Below are positions 53,571 to 64,000 of a stretch of DNA of 64,000 nt, in pieces (the first letter of the stretch is position 1; each line of letters starts with the position of its first letter). This DNA is from Lantana camara (Eukaryota > Streptophyta > Magnoliopsida > Lamiales > Verbenaceae): the NCBI GenBank assembly GCA_037501455.1, contig CM074862.1:87443501-87507500 (forward strand), read 5' to 3'. The notes under the pieces are model-generated. The model had not been told where the DNA came from. It worked only from the letters and a program-made list of their open reading frames with translations, and searched no databases. A program made the position numbers and the translations under genes.

Positions 53571-53796
53571 TAGTTCAAAAACCAACAACAATCCAAAATT
53601 TAAAACACGATTTAATTATATTTGATTCAAATAATTTCAATCAAATTTTCGAAAACGTTTTTCAGAAACTTTTAGGAAAAATACAGTTTAGTAATTTAGG
53701 CTTTCTAAAAGAACTCAAGAATACTCAATTCGCATCTAAGCCTAAGAATTTCTACCAAATTCAATTAAGTGGAGATGAATCAGAAACACGATTAAG

Positions 53797-53814
53797 GAGG
53801 TGGCTCTGATACCA
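53797..53814 (-). other. Primer-binding site of copia element (tRNA-iMet)
   Basis: The minus strand reads TGGTATCAGAGCCACCTC, complementary to initiator tRNA-Met, 2 bp from the 5' LTR end at 53817. It fixes the element's orientation. Confidence 0.93.
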
Positions 53815-53816
53815 CT

Positions 53817-56100
53817 TGTTGGAAAACAGGAATCAGAAAGCAGCGGAAATTTAAAAATTTTTCCAACAAAGGGATCTTAGACTCGCAATCGTGAATGCAA
53901 ATTCATAAAGATCAATAAACTCACTTGGGTAGTAGCTTTCTTGACACGTTTTGACCCGCCCTCAAACGCGCTTCATGCGGTAATGGCAACCCGTCCCTTG
54001 AAAGTCTCTTTCTACTTCAGAATCCATTGTAGGGATAACAATCCACACCAACCCAGATTCAAATCATGTTAGGGAAGTTCTTAACGATATAACATAAAGA
54101 AAGAAACATGAAACGAGAAAGGCATGATTGAAACTCCCTTCGAAAGCCAGTTTTCCGAAAATAGAAATCTCCCAGCCATAAAACCCTCGTGAAAAAATTC
54201 ATCCTTCAGGATATGGACGAACAGTTTTCGCCATCTTCTTTGGTTCGATTTTTTCACTCGTTTCCTATTGGGTTCAGAATCGTTTCATGATCCCTTCTGG
54301 TCGTTTTGCTTGATCCCCACTTCTTGGTAAAGCTCGAATCTTCAAAACTTCTTACTTGAAGTTCTCTAGAGATAGTCCACCAACTTGGCTATAATCTAAC
54401 TAGTAAGGATGCTAGTTCTCTAGTTAGTGTTTAGGCTTAACCTAGGGTTTCGTATATCTTGGAGAAAGGATGGTGTTCAACACATGAACCAAAAGAATTC
54501 TCGATTAGCTCTAAGGGGAGCTCGACCTCCCCTATATATAGGATGGGAGTGGCCGAAAATCCTAGTCCTTATGGACTAAGGATTTGGTCCCTCTCTCCTA
54601 TCAATTGATCATCAAGTAATTTTGACTTTGACTTTGAATTCAAATTCAAATCAACTTTCAAGAGAGCTAAAATATCCAAACTATTTTTGGATAATTTTAT
54701 ACTTTATTTATTTAAAATAAATAAGTTATTTTATCTAATTAATTAATTCACAATTAATTAACTAGATTATTTTTCTCGAAAATAAGACTTTTTTTTTAAT
54801 TCAAAATTAAACCAAAGTCTATTAAATAATTAATCACATTAATTATTTAACACATAAATAAATATACACATATAAATACACACGTGTAAGACACGTGTCA
54901 CAAGGACACGTGCCACTCACGTGAGCCACACGTGTGGTTCACACGTGTGGAACCCTCTTGGCCCGATTAACTCGTTTAATCATTTTAAAGCCTTAACTCA
55001 TGTGACCAAGTTGTTGTGTGTGACCCTCTAGGTTCTCAATTCAATTAGCAGTGACCCCAATTAATTAATTCACTAATTAATTAATCAGTCCATAGATTAA
55101 ACGACCATAGCCTAGCAACAGGTGTTTAACCCCTAGCTGAATTGGAATGTTCGGATTCGACAGAACCTTTAAGTCATTGATTCATGTGAGATACAATCCT
55201 CCTACTTACTATCTCTCAACCAAGATCTAGGGTAAGGGAATAATCAGAACCCTAATAATCCGGTCTTAAAGCTAAGTGCATTTCATATCCATTTGATCTC
55301 AATCCAAGAAACCCTTTTCTTGATGTCTTGATCTACTGCCTTGGCCAAGGACTCCATATGGCATATGAATGACTTACACAATAAGAGGTCACCTTGCAAA
55401 CGCAAGTGTAGGTCCTTTCTTGATTCTCATTCACTTTCATGAGTCACTTGCGCAGCCCCAGCACAAGCCTTGAATCAGTTGTCTAAGGCGACACCCTTTA
55501 AAGCTTATACCGAAGACTACAGAGTTAACTCATAAAGTGACATGGAACCTCAAGTCTAAGGATCAATTAATCACATAAATGACTCGTGAGATATTTCCTA
55601 ATCTGGAAGTTTCCATTTCCTGAAATAGAAACTTCCTTTCCCATTTAGGAATCTTTTCACACGGGGCACCTCAGTGAACTTACATATTAAAGTAAGCACC
55701 CTCATGTATCACGCACGTATCAACTATACACTTTGCATCTCCATGAAACAAGGTGGTCCTTCTTAAGGGCGTGATCCCACAAGCAAGCCTTAAAGGAGTC
55801 AGGTTGACACTCCCACTGTCTGGAGGACTCATCGGCTTGGAGTATTTTACTAATAATGACTTATGTGATATAGGGCTCGTTTCATGAACCATTTCACCTA
55901 AATGGGAGAGTCCTAAAGTCATCAGGATTAGGGGAGTTCTCATACATGCGCACATAATAGAAACATACAAAACACGTATTGGCATATAAAGAAGTGTTTT
56001 CCTATGATCAATCGTATATTATTCAAAGATTGTCTGTGATACAAGAAAAGTCCCAAAGTAGATTACGTCGAATCGGCTTTCTAGGGCACTATTCCTAACA
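53817..56100 (-). repeat. 5' LTR of copia element
   Basis: Right LTR, 2284 bp, the same length as the left one. The second CACGTG cluster is at about 54880-54950 with all six cores kept; a TATATATAGG sequence (54532-54541) near an open promoter context is present in both LTRs (46732-46741). Confidence 0.93.
54880..54950. promoter_or_regulatory. Cluster of six CACGTG palindromes, right LTR
   Basis: Same cluster as at 47081-47151, with small changes outside the cores (first flank CACACGTGTA). As the 5' LTR copy it is the one placed to act on element transcription. Confidence 0.7.
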
Positions 56101-56679
56101 GTCACTTCACAAACACACAAAACACACGAGACACAAGCACAAGAGCAGCAATAATTTATCTTCTCCACTAGGACCATCACTCCGCCACCACTTGCACCGC
56201 CGCGATAGTCATTTTTTCGGCGAGTTTGCCACCCACAATCACACACACTCTCTTTTATCTTGTCAATTAGTAAGTATTTCCCCATTTGAGTAGTTTAGTA
56301 TTAATTCTTCCAAAATTAGAATTGAAACCTAGGTTTAGAAGTTGGACATTATGGATGAATTTTGGGTTACACCTCGAGAATTTTTGAGTACTATGCATGC
56401 TAGAGTTAAGGTGGATGATACGAAGTGTTTCTAACTTGATTTTAGTTGATATTTTTGAAGAACCCTAGTCTTTAATTGTTCCTTTCCTATTGAATCCGAA
56501 TTTTGGTGTTGAATGTGGAGAATTATGAGCTTGAATTGTGATAATGTAGGGTAGTGTTGATTTGAGTTGGGTTGGTTGAGGACTTTTAGCTAAAACTCTT
56601 ACCCTAGGATTATGCCCACAAGGTGTTTGATAATTTGTGTGAGTGAATTGTCTTGATATTTGTGTGCTTTGCTTTGGTA
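56101..56679 (+). other. Athila-2 spacer upstream of env-like ORF
   Basis: Continues Athila-2 after the copia insertion. 56101-56300 has CAC-rich sequence; the rest is AT-rich with TTGAATTGTGATAATG-type text and no long frame. No gene seen. It is cut at 56679 (A) by the Helitron. Confidence 0.5.
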
Positions 56680-58589
56680 TCTATACTATATAAAAAAGGA
56701 AGAGGGTTTTGTCCCACAAACGGAAGTTTTTTAAGGGTTGGACACCAATTTTATTGGACTACCTATTTTTCCCTCAATAATATCATTAAGTACGTCCAAG
56801 GTTAATGAGTTTTTTTGGAATTTCGCCTACCCACGTTAGTGGCACGTTGTGCATTATCAAACTCCCCTCAAATTAAATCTCACTTCTCAAACTCAAAATT
56901 TTTCTCAAGTTTACACAACTGCAAAACTAATCCCGCTCTTCTTGGCTTCTCCGGTGAAGATAAAGATTTGAGTCCGCTCCTTCTCCGGTGAAGATAAAGT
57001 TTTGAGTCCACTGCCGCTTTCATAGGTTGCTGCTCCTTCTCCGCTACTACCGCTTTCATAGGTTGCTGCTCCTATTCCCGTCGGCTGGCGCTCCCACTCA
57101 ATTTACGGTATTTGTTTACAATTAAATTCAATTAACGGTATTTGTGGTGTTTACACATGTTTTCAAGTGGGCTCTAATTTGCTAATTGCACTTAGCCAAG
57201 AAGTCGCCTTAATTTCAGGTACCTTCTTCTCTCCCTCTACTTACATGTGCACTGTGATGATCGTTTTTGCATTGTGTTCAGATTATTTCAATTGATTTCT
57301 GAAATTTTTAAGGTTTAACGAGGATTAAGTTTTGTGGAGTTGGGTTTAGTTATTTTTTTTAAATGGTCGTTTACGTGATTTGCTTTGCGATTTTCAGTTG
57401 CCGTTTAGTGTGTTTAGATGTGGGGATTAAGATATCATTTCTCTTTGATGGTAGCTAGAAATCATCCTTTCATACAATGTCCGAGGCATACCTTTAAAAA
57501 GTATTCCATAGCTCTACAACCTTACCAATCCATCCATAAAGCATTAAGCAAAGTTTAATAGCTTCCCATTGTTCTTCCTTGGCCTTTGCATAGCTTCCAT
57601 TTCGTAATACAGAAAAAAGAATTTGGAGATTATGTGCTTTTTCAGGATAAACAAAGAAAAAAGATTTAGGGATTATTTTCTTTTCAGAAAATAGTTTTTG
57701 AAGCAACCTGGTTATTTTTAGATTCCATATTTCTGGCATGTCTAACCGTCTACTCGCGTTTCTGATTGTAATCTAAATTCAAAACTCAAGCAACATTTTC
57801 TGTTCTGAGATGGATATTTTAAAGTTGCACTGAAAAGAAAACTAATAACGTTAAATATTTTCTGCCTTACATAATGAAATCTGATGTATGTCTTCTCTTT
57901 GTGATAGGCGGCTATCTAATTCCATTGGGGTTGTATGCATTGCCTTCCTATTTTAACTTCATTTCGCCGCATATACGATGTGCCTACTTCTTTCATGTCA
58001 TTGCAATTGCAATATTTCTTGAGTTTGGGGTATTAATGGTACTTGCTACTTTCTAACCCAACCAAATACCAATTCAATTTAATATTTTTTTTGAATAGTT
58101 TTATGTTTCATTGCACTTGAAATCATATTAAACCTGTCCATTCTCATGTTTGCTTTGTTCAGAAAAGAATGATAATTTTAAATTGTGCAGTTATCCAACA
58201 GTGGAGAATGATGACTTATACTGATGAGATGGGTGGCTTCCTCTAATGGGTCTGTCTTCTTTTCGGCTGCAAAAAGTTAAAAACAATACCTACTCAGTGT
58301 TCATTCAGTGTACGTTTTTCGTGATTATTGTGGGTTACACGTGCGTGTATGTGTTTCATATGAAAATTTATGGTTTCACAGTATCTCAGTTGCTGAGTTC
58401 TTAGTTACTTCAAAAAATTGAAGTGTGGTCATTGAGTAAAGTTTAAGTTTATTAGCTCTGCCTTTGGTGATGGCATGATGCGTTAGTGTTATGGATATTT
58501 CTGACATGTCTCAACATATATAGCAAGAAGAAGAAAACTCATGAAAATTTGGGTTTTTAAATGAAAAATTAGCAATACATTGTATAGTA

Positions 58590-59836
58590 TCTATACTATC
58601 AATACTATATAAAAAAGGAAGAGGGTTTTGTCTGACAAATGACTGTTATTTAAGGATTGAACACCAATTTTTATGAACTACCTATTATGCTCCCCAACAC
58701 TTCAAGAAAACACGTACAATGAGTGAGTTTTTCTGGGTAAATTTCCTACATTGAGTTCTCTAATGGTCATCTTCTTCCATTCAATTAAGTCTGAGCCGTT
58801 TATTTTTGATAGTTCTCCTTCTACACTCGCATCTATCTTCTCCCACGCAATATATACATTGCTCGAAACTCAATGGAAACTTATTGTTGCCTCGGAAAGG
58901 TCAGATATGGTTTTTAGGGTTCTTTTTTGTTCTTTTTTAATCTAATTTTTTATAATTAAGGTGGATATCTTCTTCTTCAATTTAATTTTTCCGAGGAAAC
59001 CAATCTTGAGTCGTATGTGTCTTCCTCTGGAAGAGGTATGATATGCCTTTTAGTGTTCTCTTTTAATTGAATTTATGTAAATTTTTTATATTGACAGCCT
59101 TTAATTTTAAATTTACTTAGTTGTAATTTTAAATTGAACTTCCGGCATATTCAATTGGTGGAGATTGAATTTAAAAAGTTGTTTGCTATCCGATTGCAAA
59201 GATTAGAACTTAGATTCGAACTAATTTTAATCTCATGGTTTGGATGTATTTTTATGGGTTCGATTTTCTACAACTTTCTGCATCAAGATAAAGAGTACCT
59301 TAGGGCAAATTCAATTGGTGGAGATTGAATTTAAAAAGTTGTCTGTTATCCGATTGCGAGTTTAAAAGTAATTTTAATCTCATGGCTTGGATGTACTTTT
59401 ATGGGTTTGATTTTCTAGAGCTTTCTACATCAAGACAGAGAGTACTTCAGGGCAAATTCTTACTTTGTGGAATCAGCCTGCCCTCGACACGGAATACCTT
59501 CAAGTGGGTTTCTGTTTATAATGTTTTCATAATATGCATTAGCCAACCAATCTTCGAATTTTGAGTGAAAGAGAAGCAAAATGTTCTTTATTTGTACTCA
59601 TGATTTAGGGATATGTATTTTATTTTTAGACGGATATAAAGTACCACACATATCATCATTAATAACTATATTATCCATCATTAAATATTTAAATAATGAG
59701 TTTCACTATAATTTCATCGTATATAAATAAATGAGTGTAAAACTATGTTTAACTCAATTAAAATAGGATACATACAGTGTATTTAACCCAATTAAATTAG
59801 GACGGAAAATTATTTTGGCACGCTGGGCCGGACACT
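58590..59836 (+). mobile_element. Possible inner Helitron
   Basis: 58590 begins TCTATACTATCAATACTATA, then AAAAAAGGAAGAGGGTTTTG, closely like the outer 5' end, with similar sequence for about 100 bp further. It is preceded by A. The candidate 3' end at 59836 reads CACTAG but is followed by A instead of T and has only a weak stem, so the right boundary is tentative. Confidence 0.45.
59151..59458 (+). repeat. 160-bp tandem duplication inside Helitron
   Basis: Unit 1 59151-59310, unit 2 59311-59458, both starting TCAATTGGTGGAGATTGAA and ending GGGCAAATTC. Unit 2 lacks about 12 bp after CCGATTGC. It gives rise to the two related ORFs at 59134 and 59325. Confidence 0.9.
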
Positions 59837-59989
59837 AGAAATTAACTTCGGGGTACATACAAAAGAGAAATTAAACCAAAAATTAGCTGGAGAGAAATTA
59901 CACCAAAAATGAACTTTAGAATACATACGGAAGACAAATTACACCAGAAATTAACTTGACACGCAGGGACGGCGTGCACCGGTTGCTAG

Positions 59990-61263
59990 TATTTGTATAT
60001 TTTAGGTCAAATGGGGTGTTCTAATCGTGCTCGTACCGATGGGGCCTCAGCTTCAGGAGTTTCTAAGGCATGCCCACAAGGCGAGACTCGGAAAGTGGTT
60101 ATAGAAGGCGTAGGGAATCCATATGATCGGGCCTTCTCTGGAAAAATATTTCCCACCAAATTCTTCAAATGGGATATATTGGTGTGAATGGGATTGTGGG
60201 ATGAGATAGAGAGGTTGTTTCACAACATTGGGTGGTAGAGGTTCTTAGAGGAAGACGAGTACATGTATGCGGAACTTACTGCTGCATTCTTCCCCACAAT
60301 GAAGTGGGATTTCGGTTTGAATGAGCCCCTCTCCTCTGTATGTTTGAAGAACATACACTTTTCATAGGCATTCATTAAGAAGAGTGTTTTGTTTTCCTAG
60401 TGACCGTGACGTCCGGCTTCCTAATTGGAGCCCTGATATCTGAGAGACCATTTCGAGGTCATTCCCGTTGAAGCCCAACACCCCCCAACTATCGGGTGCG
60501 AAATATGCAATCTGCTTATTTGGATAGTTTGGTGTGGAGAATAGTACACAAGATTTTCAGTGTTAGCTTATGTGCTCGAAACGAGAGTGAAGGTAACATC
60601 CAAGCCACTGAATTGGGAATAATGTGGATGATGAAGGAGGGGAAGAAGTTTGATGGAACAAAGGCCCTGATTTAGAAGATGCAGGATGTGGCAAACCGAG
60701 CCAAGGGTGATATTGGCCACAGAGCTTATGTCACTATGATTGCCAAGAGTGTGGGCTGGAAGCCCAGGAAGGCTGAGCCATTGACTAAGTATCTATTTTT
60801 GGATGAGGTCAATTGTAATCATATGCAATTGATTACTGAGTGGCACGAGGGGCCTCTGAATGATCGATTGTTACCATGGTGACCGGCGAGGGCAAGAGTT
60901 AGGTTTACTCAGATGTTACACCTGAGGTTTCGCAACATATGATGAGCTTCCCGATCACCTTAAAGCCTCTCTTGATTAGATTCTGGACGTGCCTGGATGA
61001 GGGAATGATGCCCTAAGCCCTGTCCCCCTAGAGGAGGGTGACGAACCTATGTCTGTGTGCGCTTAGAATATCAGCTTGGTAGAGATGAGGATGGATATAG
61101 CAGCTTCTAATGCTTGCTTGGAGAGGATTGAGACAGGGATGACGAATTGGAAGGCTGATATGGGTGATTTTCGAGCTCATGTGGATGAGAGATTTAATGC
61201 ATGGCAGACTCATGTCGATGCATAGTTTAAGGGGCTCTACACCCAGCTTGATCAATATTTCTG
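59990..61263 (+). pseudogene. Athila-2 env-like ORF, degraded
   Basis: The reading frame after the Helitron begins MGCSNRARTDGASASG (60010) and passes through KIFPTKFFKWDILV, a stop, YAELTAAFFPTMKWDFGLNE (a block common to the third ORF of Athila), then many stops and frameshifts. 60679-60882 and the end DIAASNACLERIETGM, FRAHVDERFNAWQTHVDA and YTQLDQYF fit the coiled-coil tail of the family. This ORF is often called env-like, but function is unproved. Dead copy. Confidence 0.72.
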
Positions 61264-62239
61264 AGGCCCCAGTAGCCCTTTGAGCCTTAATTCTGCGTTC
61301 TTATTTTTGTTGCTTTATTGACTTTATATTTGGGCCTGCACTTTATATTTGGGCCTGCACTTTTTGTTGCTTTATTGCCTAGTAGCCTAGTAGCCCTACT
61401 TTTATTTCTTTGCTACTGTCTTTTGGACTCCTTGAATTGTTATGCAATGTGGCCTTTCGTTACTTGAGTTTGTGACTTGTGTGTTATTTGTTGGATGCAT
61501 GTTGATTGTCAATTGCCTTAGCACTTGATCCGTGTTTTTCTAGTCACTTGTTCAGGTTTTGGAGCTTTGCTAGCACGTTGCGGGGTCTCCAATTGATAAG
61601 GGAGTTTTTCTTGAACTTCAACTTTTGCACTTCGATTGCTTGAGGACATTGCAAAAAATACGTGTGGGAGGAGGGGGGGTAAGTAAATGTGTGTGATTGT
61701 GAGTGTGATTATGAGTAGAATGTGATATCTTACATGTTTAGATGCTTTGTGCGTGGGGAGCCGTGATTTTAACCTTGTGAATTGTTAGGAATTGAGAAAT
61801 TGTGAAATATATGAAAATTTTCCCCTATTTTTAACTTTTTCTTTGAGTTTCGATCGTTGAGGTTTTGCTAGAATGAGTTAGACTATTTGAATTGAGGAAA
61901 ATTTGCATGAGATTGGGTAACTTATTGTGTTAGTATACCTTTTACATTTGGAGCACTTTTGAACATGATAATGCACTTTGCTTTGAAAGGTGAATTGATG
62001 ATTTTCAAATAAGTTTAAGAATTGGTTCGGGTGCATTTTAGCCCTATTGTGGCGAAATTTTGAGTTGATGATACATTAGGAAAGTGAAGTGGGTATTCGT
62101 TGTCGGAGGATTATAAGTCTTTCTTTTAGCCATTTTTCACTAAATAACGTGATCTTATTTACCCCTCTAAGCCTAATTGTTGTGTACGATTTTTGTAGCC
62201 ACATGATAAGCCAAATGCACAAAGAAAGTATAACCCACC
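61264..62239 (+). other. Athila-2 3' untranslated region with purine tract
   Basis: Non-coding. Two tandem copies of ACTTTATATTTGGGCCTGC at about 61319-61357. GAGGACATTGCAAAAAATAC then GTGGGAGGAGGGGGGG (about 61642-61679) is the conserved Athila sequence before the 3' purine tract. CACATGATAAGCCAAATGCAC near 62200 also fits Athila 3' regions. The 3' LTR is not reached; LTR E begins at 62240. Confidence 0.7.
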
Positions 62240-64000
62240 TATAACACCCCAGTTTTTTGGCAAGCCAGGTACGAGGTCACGTGAGAGTGTATCAGTAATT
62301 TCGTGATTTATATGATGTCGCATGCCTACATGTCAACGTGAAGTTATTTTAATTAGGTGTGCCTTAGAACTTATTCAATTGCTCTTGGACTCAATGGTCC
62401 AATATTTGTTCGTTAAGGACCTAATTATAATTAGGATATTTTGGGCCGTTTGTGGCTACCTTGGGCTCGGGAATTCAGATTCGAATTCCAACCTTACCAT
62501 TGAGTTCGTTTCGACGATTCGGATTCAGTGGATTAATCTAGCTACCTTTAGCTCGGGAATTCGGATTCGAATTCCAACCTTACCATTGAGTTCGTTTCAA
62601 CGATTCGGATTCAGTGGATTAATCTTTTTATTTTATAAAGCCATTTAATTGACCTACAGTTTTAAAATCCGATCCGGATGGACCGGATACCGTTTGATCC
62701 TACTCGTTTCTCCTAATCCGACCCATTTCAGCCCTAAAAAGGGCCAACCCTTTTCCCTTCTCCCTCATTCCAAGTACAAGCAATGAAGTAGAGGAAGGGA
62801 AGGAGAACTTCTTCCCCCTTTTGGCCGTGAACCCTTGAGCTCGGGTTTTGAGATCTAAATGTCCGATCAATGACCTAAGGTAAGATTTGTATTCCTCCCG
62901 TTACGTGCTTTAATTCTACGTATATCTTGTGACTTGAATCCTTGCCTAATTACCTTTGTGGGGAAGATGATGAATAGTATAGGGGGTCGGGATTTGACGT
63001 GTTCAAGCTCGTTTTATGATCTCTAACTTGCAAATACGTGATTTACATGTTATATACACTTATGGCTTGATTATTGTGTGATTTTGGGTTGTGGTCTATG
63101 ATGCATGGATACGGACACAGCAACACGGACACGACACGACATGGATACAGCGACACAATTTTTTTTTTTATTTTCCACGTGAGGAGTGTCCGACACGACC
63201 CGAGACGACACATAGGTTGTGGTGTGGTGCTTGTGTGTGTTTGGGTGTGTTTTCTGCCATTGAAGGTGACACTTGGAGTTGCAGTTCGAGGGTGTGTAAC
63301 GCCCGTTATCCCTTTTGTGCTTAAAATTGGTAACCCCCGTCACCTTGTCCCTCAAATCGCCTGCCTTCGTTAACCCCCGTTACCCATTTTTGCCTTCGAA
63401 GTGGTAACCCCCGTTACCACTCCCTTTAGACTGGTCTACCAGTTTGTGTTTTTATTCTTTCCCATCCCGGTTTCATTATCTGTTACCCATTCTAATGAAC
63501 TCCTATTGACATGAAATTCAAATTGTAGAAACTACATTGAGTCTAAAGTATTCTCAAATTGGAATAACCTCAATATCATTTTTATTTTGTGAGTTATAAT
63601 TATTTTAATTTGGTGTCGCCACTTAACTGAGAACCTACATTCATCCAACTTCGGGCCTACGCCATTTTCACCTCGCTTTGAATCACGATTCGAGCCACAT
63701 ACAATTTTAAAGGTCTACTTGTCTAGTTTTATGTCCAATAAACAAAACCCAATTCCAACTTGATACGTTGTGTAGAGAATTAATTGATTTCATGCTTTTT
63801 GTGTAGGATCAGCATTGGGTTGCCAAGCTTTGGAGATTTATTGTGATTTTCAGCAGTAACCGTGTAGAATGGATAAACAAGGTAAGATATGGGTTTTAAG
63901 AAAAGAGAGAAAGAGGTTTGGCCTACCAATCATGTCCAAGTCATGCAAGAATCTTTGAGAGTTTTATGAAGAGCAACCCCATCAATTCCCCTATTCCCAC
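62240..64000 (+). repeat. Long LTR 'E' (Tekay/Del type), 5' part
   Basis: Begins TATAACACCCC (TG changed to TA) and then matches the 5393-7781 LTR closely (GTACGAGGTCACG, GATGTCGCATG, TGTCAACGTGAA). It carries an 86-bp tandem duplication (62455-62540, 62541-62626) with GGGAATTC blocks, a GACAC-rich patch (63105-63195), and hairpins (63297-63420). A splice-donor-like AAGGTAAG is at 62877-62884. It runs off the window, so whether it is a solo LTR or part of an element is unknown. No genes. Confidence 0.78.
63297..63420 (+). repeat. Array of stem-NCCC-stem hairpins in LTR 'E'
   Basis: Units: GTAAC/GTTAT around GCCC (63297-63310); GGTAAC/GTCACC around CCCC (63329-63344); GTTAAC/GTTACC around CCCC (63369-63384); GTGGTAAC/GTTACCAC around CCCC (63401-63420, perfect 8-bp arms). 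Uses the TAAC arms of the Athila LTR although the LTR otherwise matches the 5393 family, whose arms are GACAC. Confidence 0.85.

Larger units (their letters stand above)
46018..56100 (-). mobile_element. Complete Ty1/copia element on the minus strand
   Basis: 10.1 kb with two 2284-bp LTRs (TGTTGGAAAACAGG...TATTCCTAACA on the plus strand), a tRNA-Met PBS beside the right LTR and a purine tract beside the left, so it reads leftwards. Flanks GTCCC (46013-46017) and GTCAC (56101-56105) look like a 5-bp duplication with one change. About 28 differences in the first 700 bp of the LTRs (about 96% identity by eye). Pol is present only as degraded remnants. It lies inside Athila-2. Confidence 0.92.
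56680..59989 (+). mobile_element. Non-autonomous Helitron, inserted between A and T
   Basis: Begins TCTATACTATATAAAAAAGG, a common plant Helitron 5' end, and ends GCACCGGTTGCTAG with a hairpin CACGC/GCGTG about 11-13 bp upstream of the CTAG. Flanked by A (56679) and T (59990). 3310 bp without Rep/helicase. A second 5'-type end lies at 58590 and a possible second 3' end (GGCCGGACACTAG) at 59836, so a smaller Helitron may be nested. 56940-57080 has internal duplications (CTTCTCCGGTGAAGATAAAG twice, CGCTTTCATAGGTTGCTGCT twice). ORFs at 57494-57739 (minus) and 57874-58056 are unidentified and may be captured fragments. Confidence 0.88.
22284..62239 (+). mobile_element. Athila-2: single Ty3/gypsy element split by five insertions
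   Basis: Removing the hAT, solo LTR, Tat, copia and Helitron inserts leaves a colinear Athila: gag (22284-24869), protease and RT (to 26500), RNase H, integrase (to 31788), pol-env spacer (31789-31869, 45399-46017, 56101-56679), env-like ORF (59990-61263), and the 3' region with a purine tract. The gag N-terminus and 5' LTR are missing (cut at 22284 by LTR D), and the 3' LTR is not reached because LTR E interrupts at 62240. Continuity is shown by target duplications and by amino-acid sequence resuming across each insert. Confidence 0.85.

Noticed and set aside
53280..53591. Ala/Arg-rich ORFs on both strands
   Set aside because: GC-rich block of the copia leader; composition artefact.
57874..58056. 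Hydrophobic 60-residue ORF, possible membrane peptide
   Set aside because: Short, inside a Helitron, no Kozak context or homologue recognised; kept only as a possible captured fragment.

Overview
This 64 kb window is repeat-rich plant nuclear DNA with no host gene that I can recognise. The evidence is the set of plant-specific retroelement lineages (Athila, Tat, Tekay-like Ty3/gypsy; Ty1/copia), plant-type primer-binding sites (tRNA-Asp-like and tRNA-iMet-like), a CACTA element, a hAT element, a plant Helitron, long LTRs starting TGTAACRYCCC, and a plant mobile domain reading frame. A eudicot with a large genome is the likeliest source, probably from pericentromeric heterochromatin; the species cannot be told. 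Most coding remnants carry stops and frameshifts, many of them C-to-T type changes (CAA/CAG to TAA/TAG, Asp to Asn), as expected of old methylated elements.

Layout. 1-3153: minus-strand Tekay-like gag-pol remnant, interrupted by an Athila element (Athila-1) whose 5' LTR (3154-4523), tRNA-Asp PBS and gag run to about 8.5 kb; that gag is split by a solo LTR (5393-7781, TSD ATGCC). About 8520-22283: a pile of minus-strand long LTRs (called A, B and D here), one with a tRNA-Met PBS beside it, with a CACTA element (17138-20576, TSD TCG) inside LTR D. 22284-62239: one second Athila (Athila-2), exploded by five nested insertions: hAT (23389-24458, TSD GCCATTAC), solo LTR (27568-30909, TSD GATTT), a complete Tat element (31870-45393, TSD CTTTT) carrying an antisense plant-mobile-domain ORF, a complete Ty1/copia element on the minus strand (46018-56100, near-match TSD GTCCC/GTCAC), and a Helitron (56680-59989, between A and T). 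The Athila-2 gag, protease, RT, RNase H, integrase, pol-env spacer, env-like ORF and 3' purine tract can be followed in order through these interruptions. 62240-64000: the start of another long LTR (E) that runs off the window.

The most interesting signal is not a gene. Several unrelated elements carry arrays of short hairpins in which a fixed core is kept while the flanking arms change and still pair. The clearest is in the copia leader (51731-52070): four copies of a 17-18 nt core, each flanked by different inverted-repeat arms, with mismatches that become G.U pairs only on the element's sense strand. A second type (arm, NCCC or GGGN, inverted arm; spacing about 30-50 bp) occurs in the Athila LTR, in the Athila-2 pol-env spacer and in four long LTRs, with different arms in different elements. 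A third is a cluster of six CACGTG palindromes in both copia LTRs. All coordinates and alignments were made by eye without searches.
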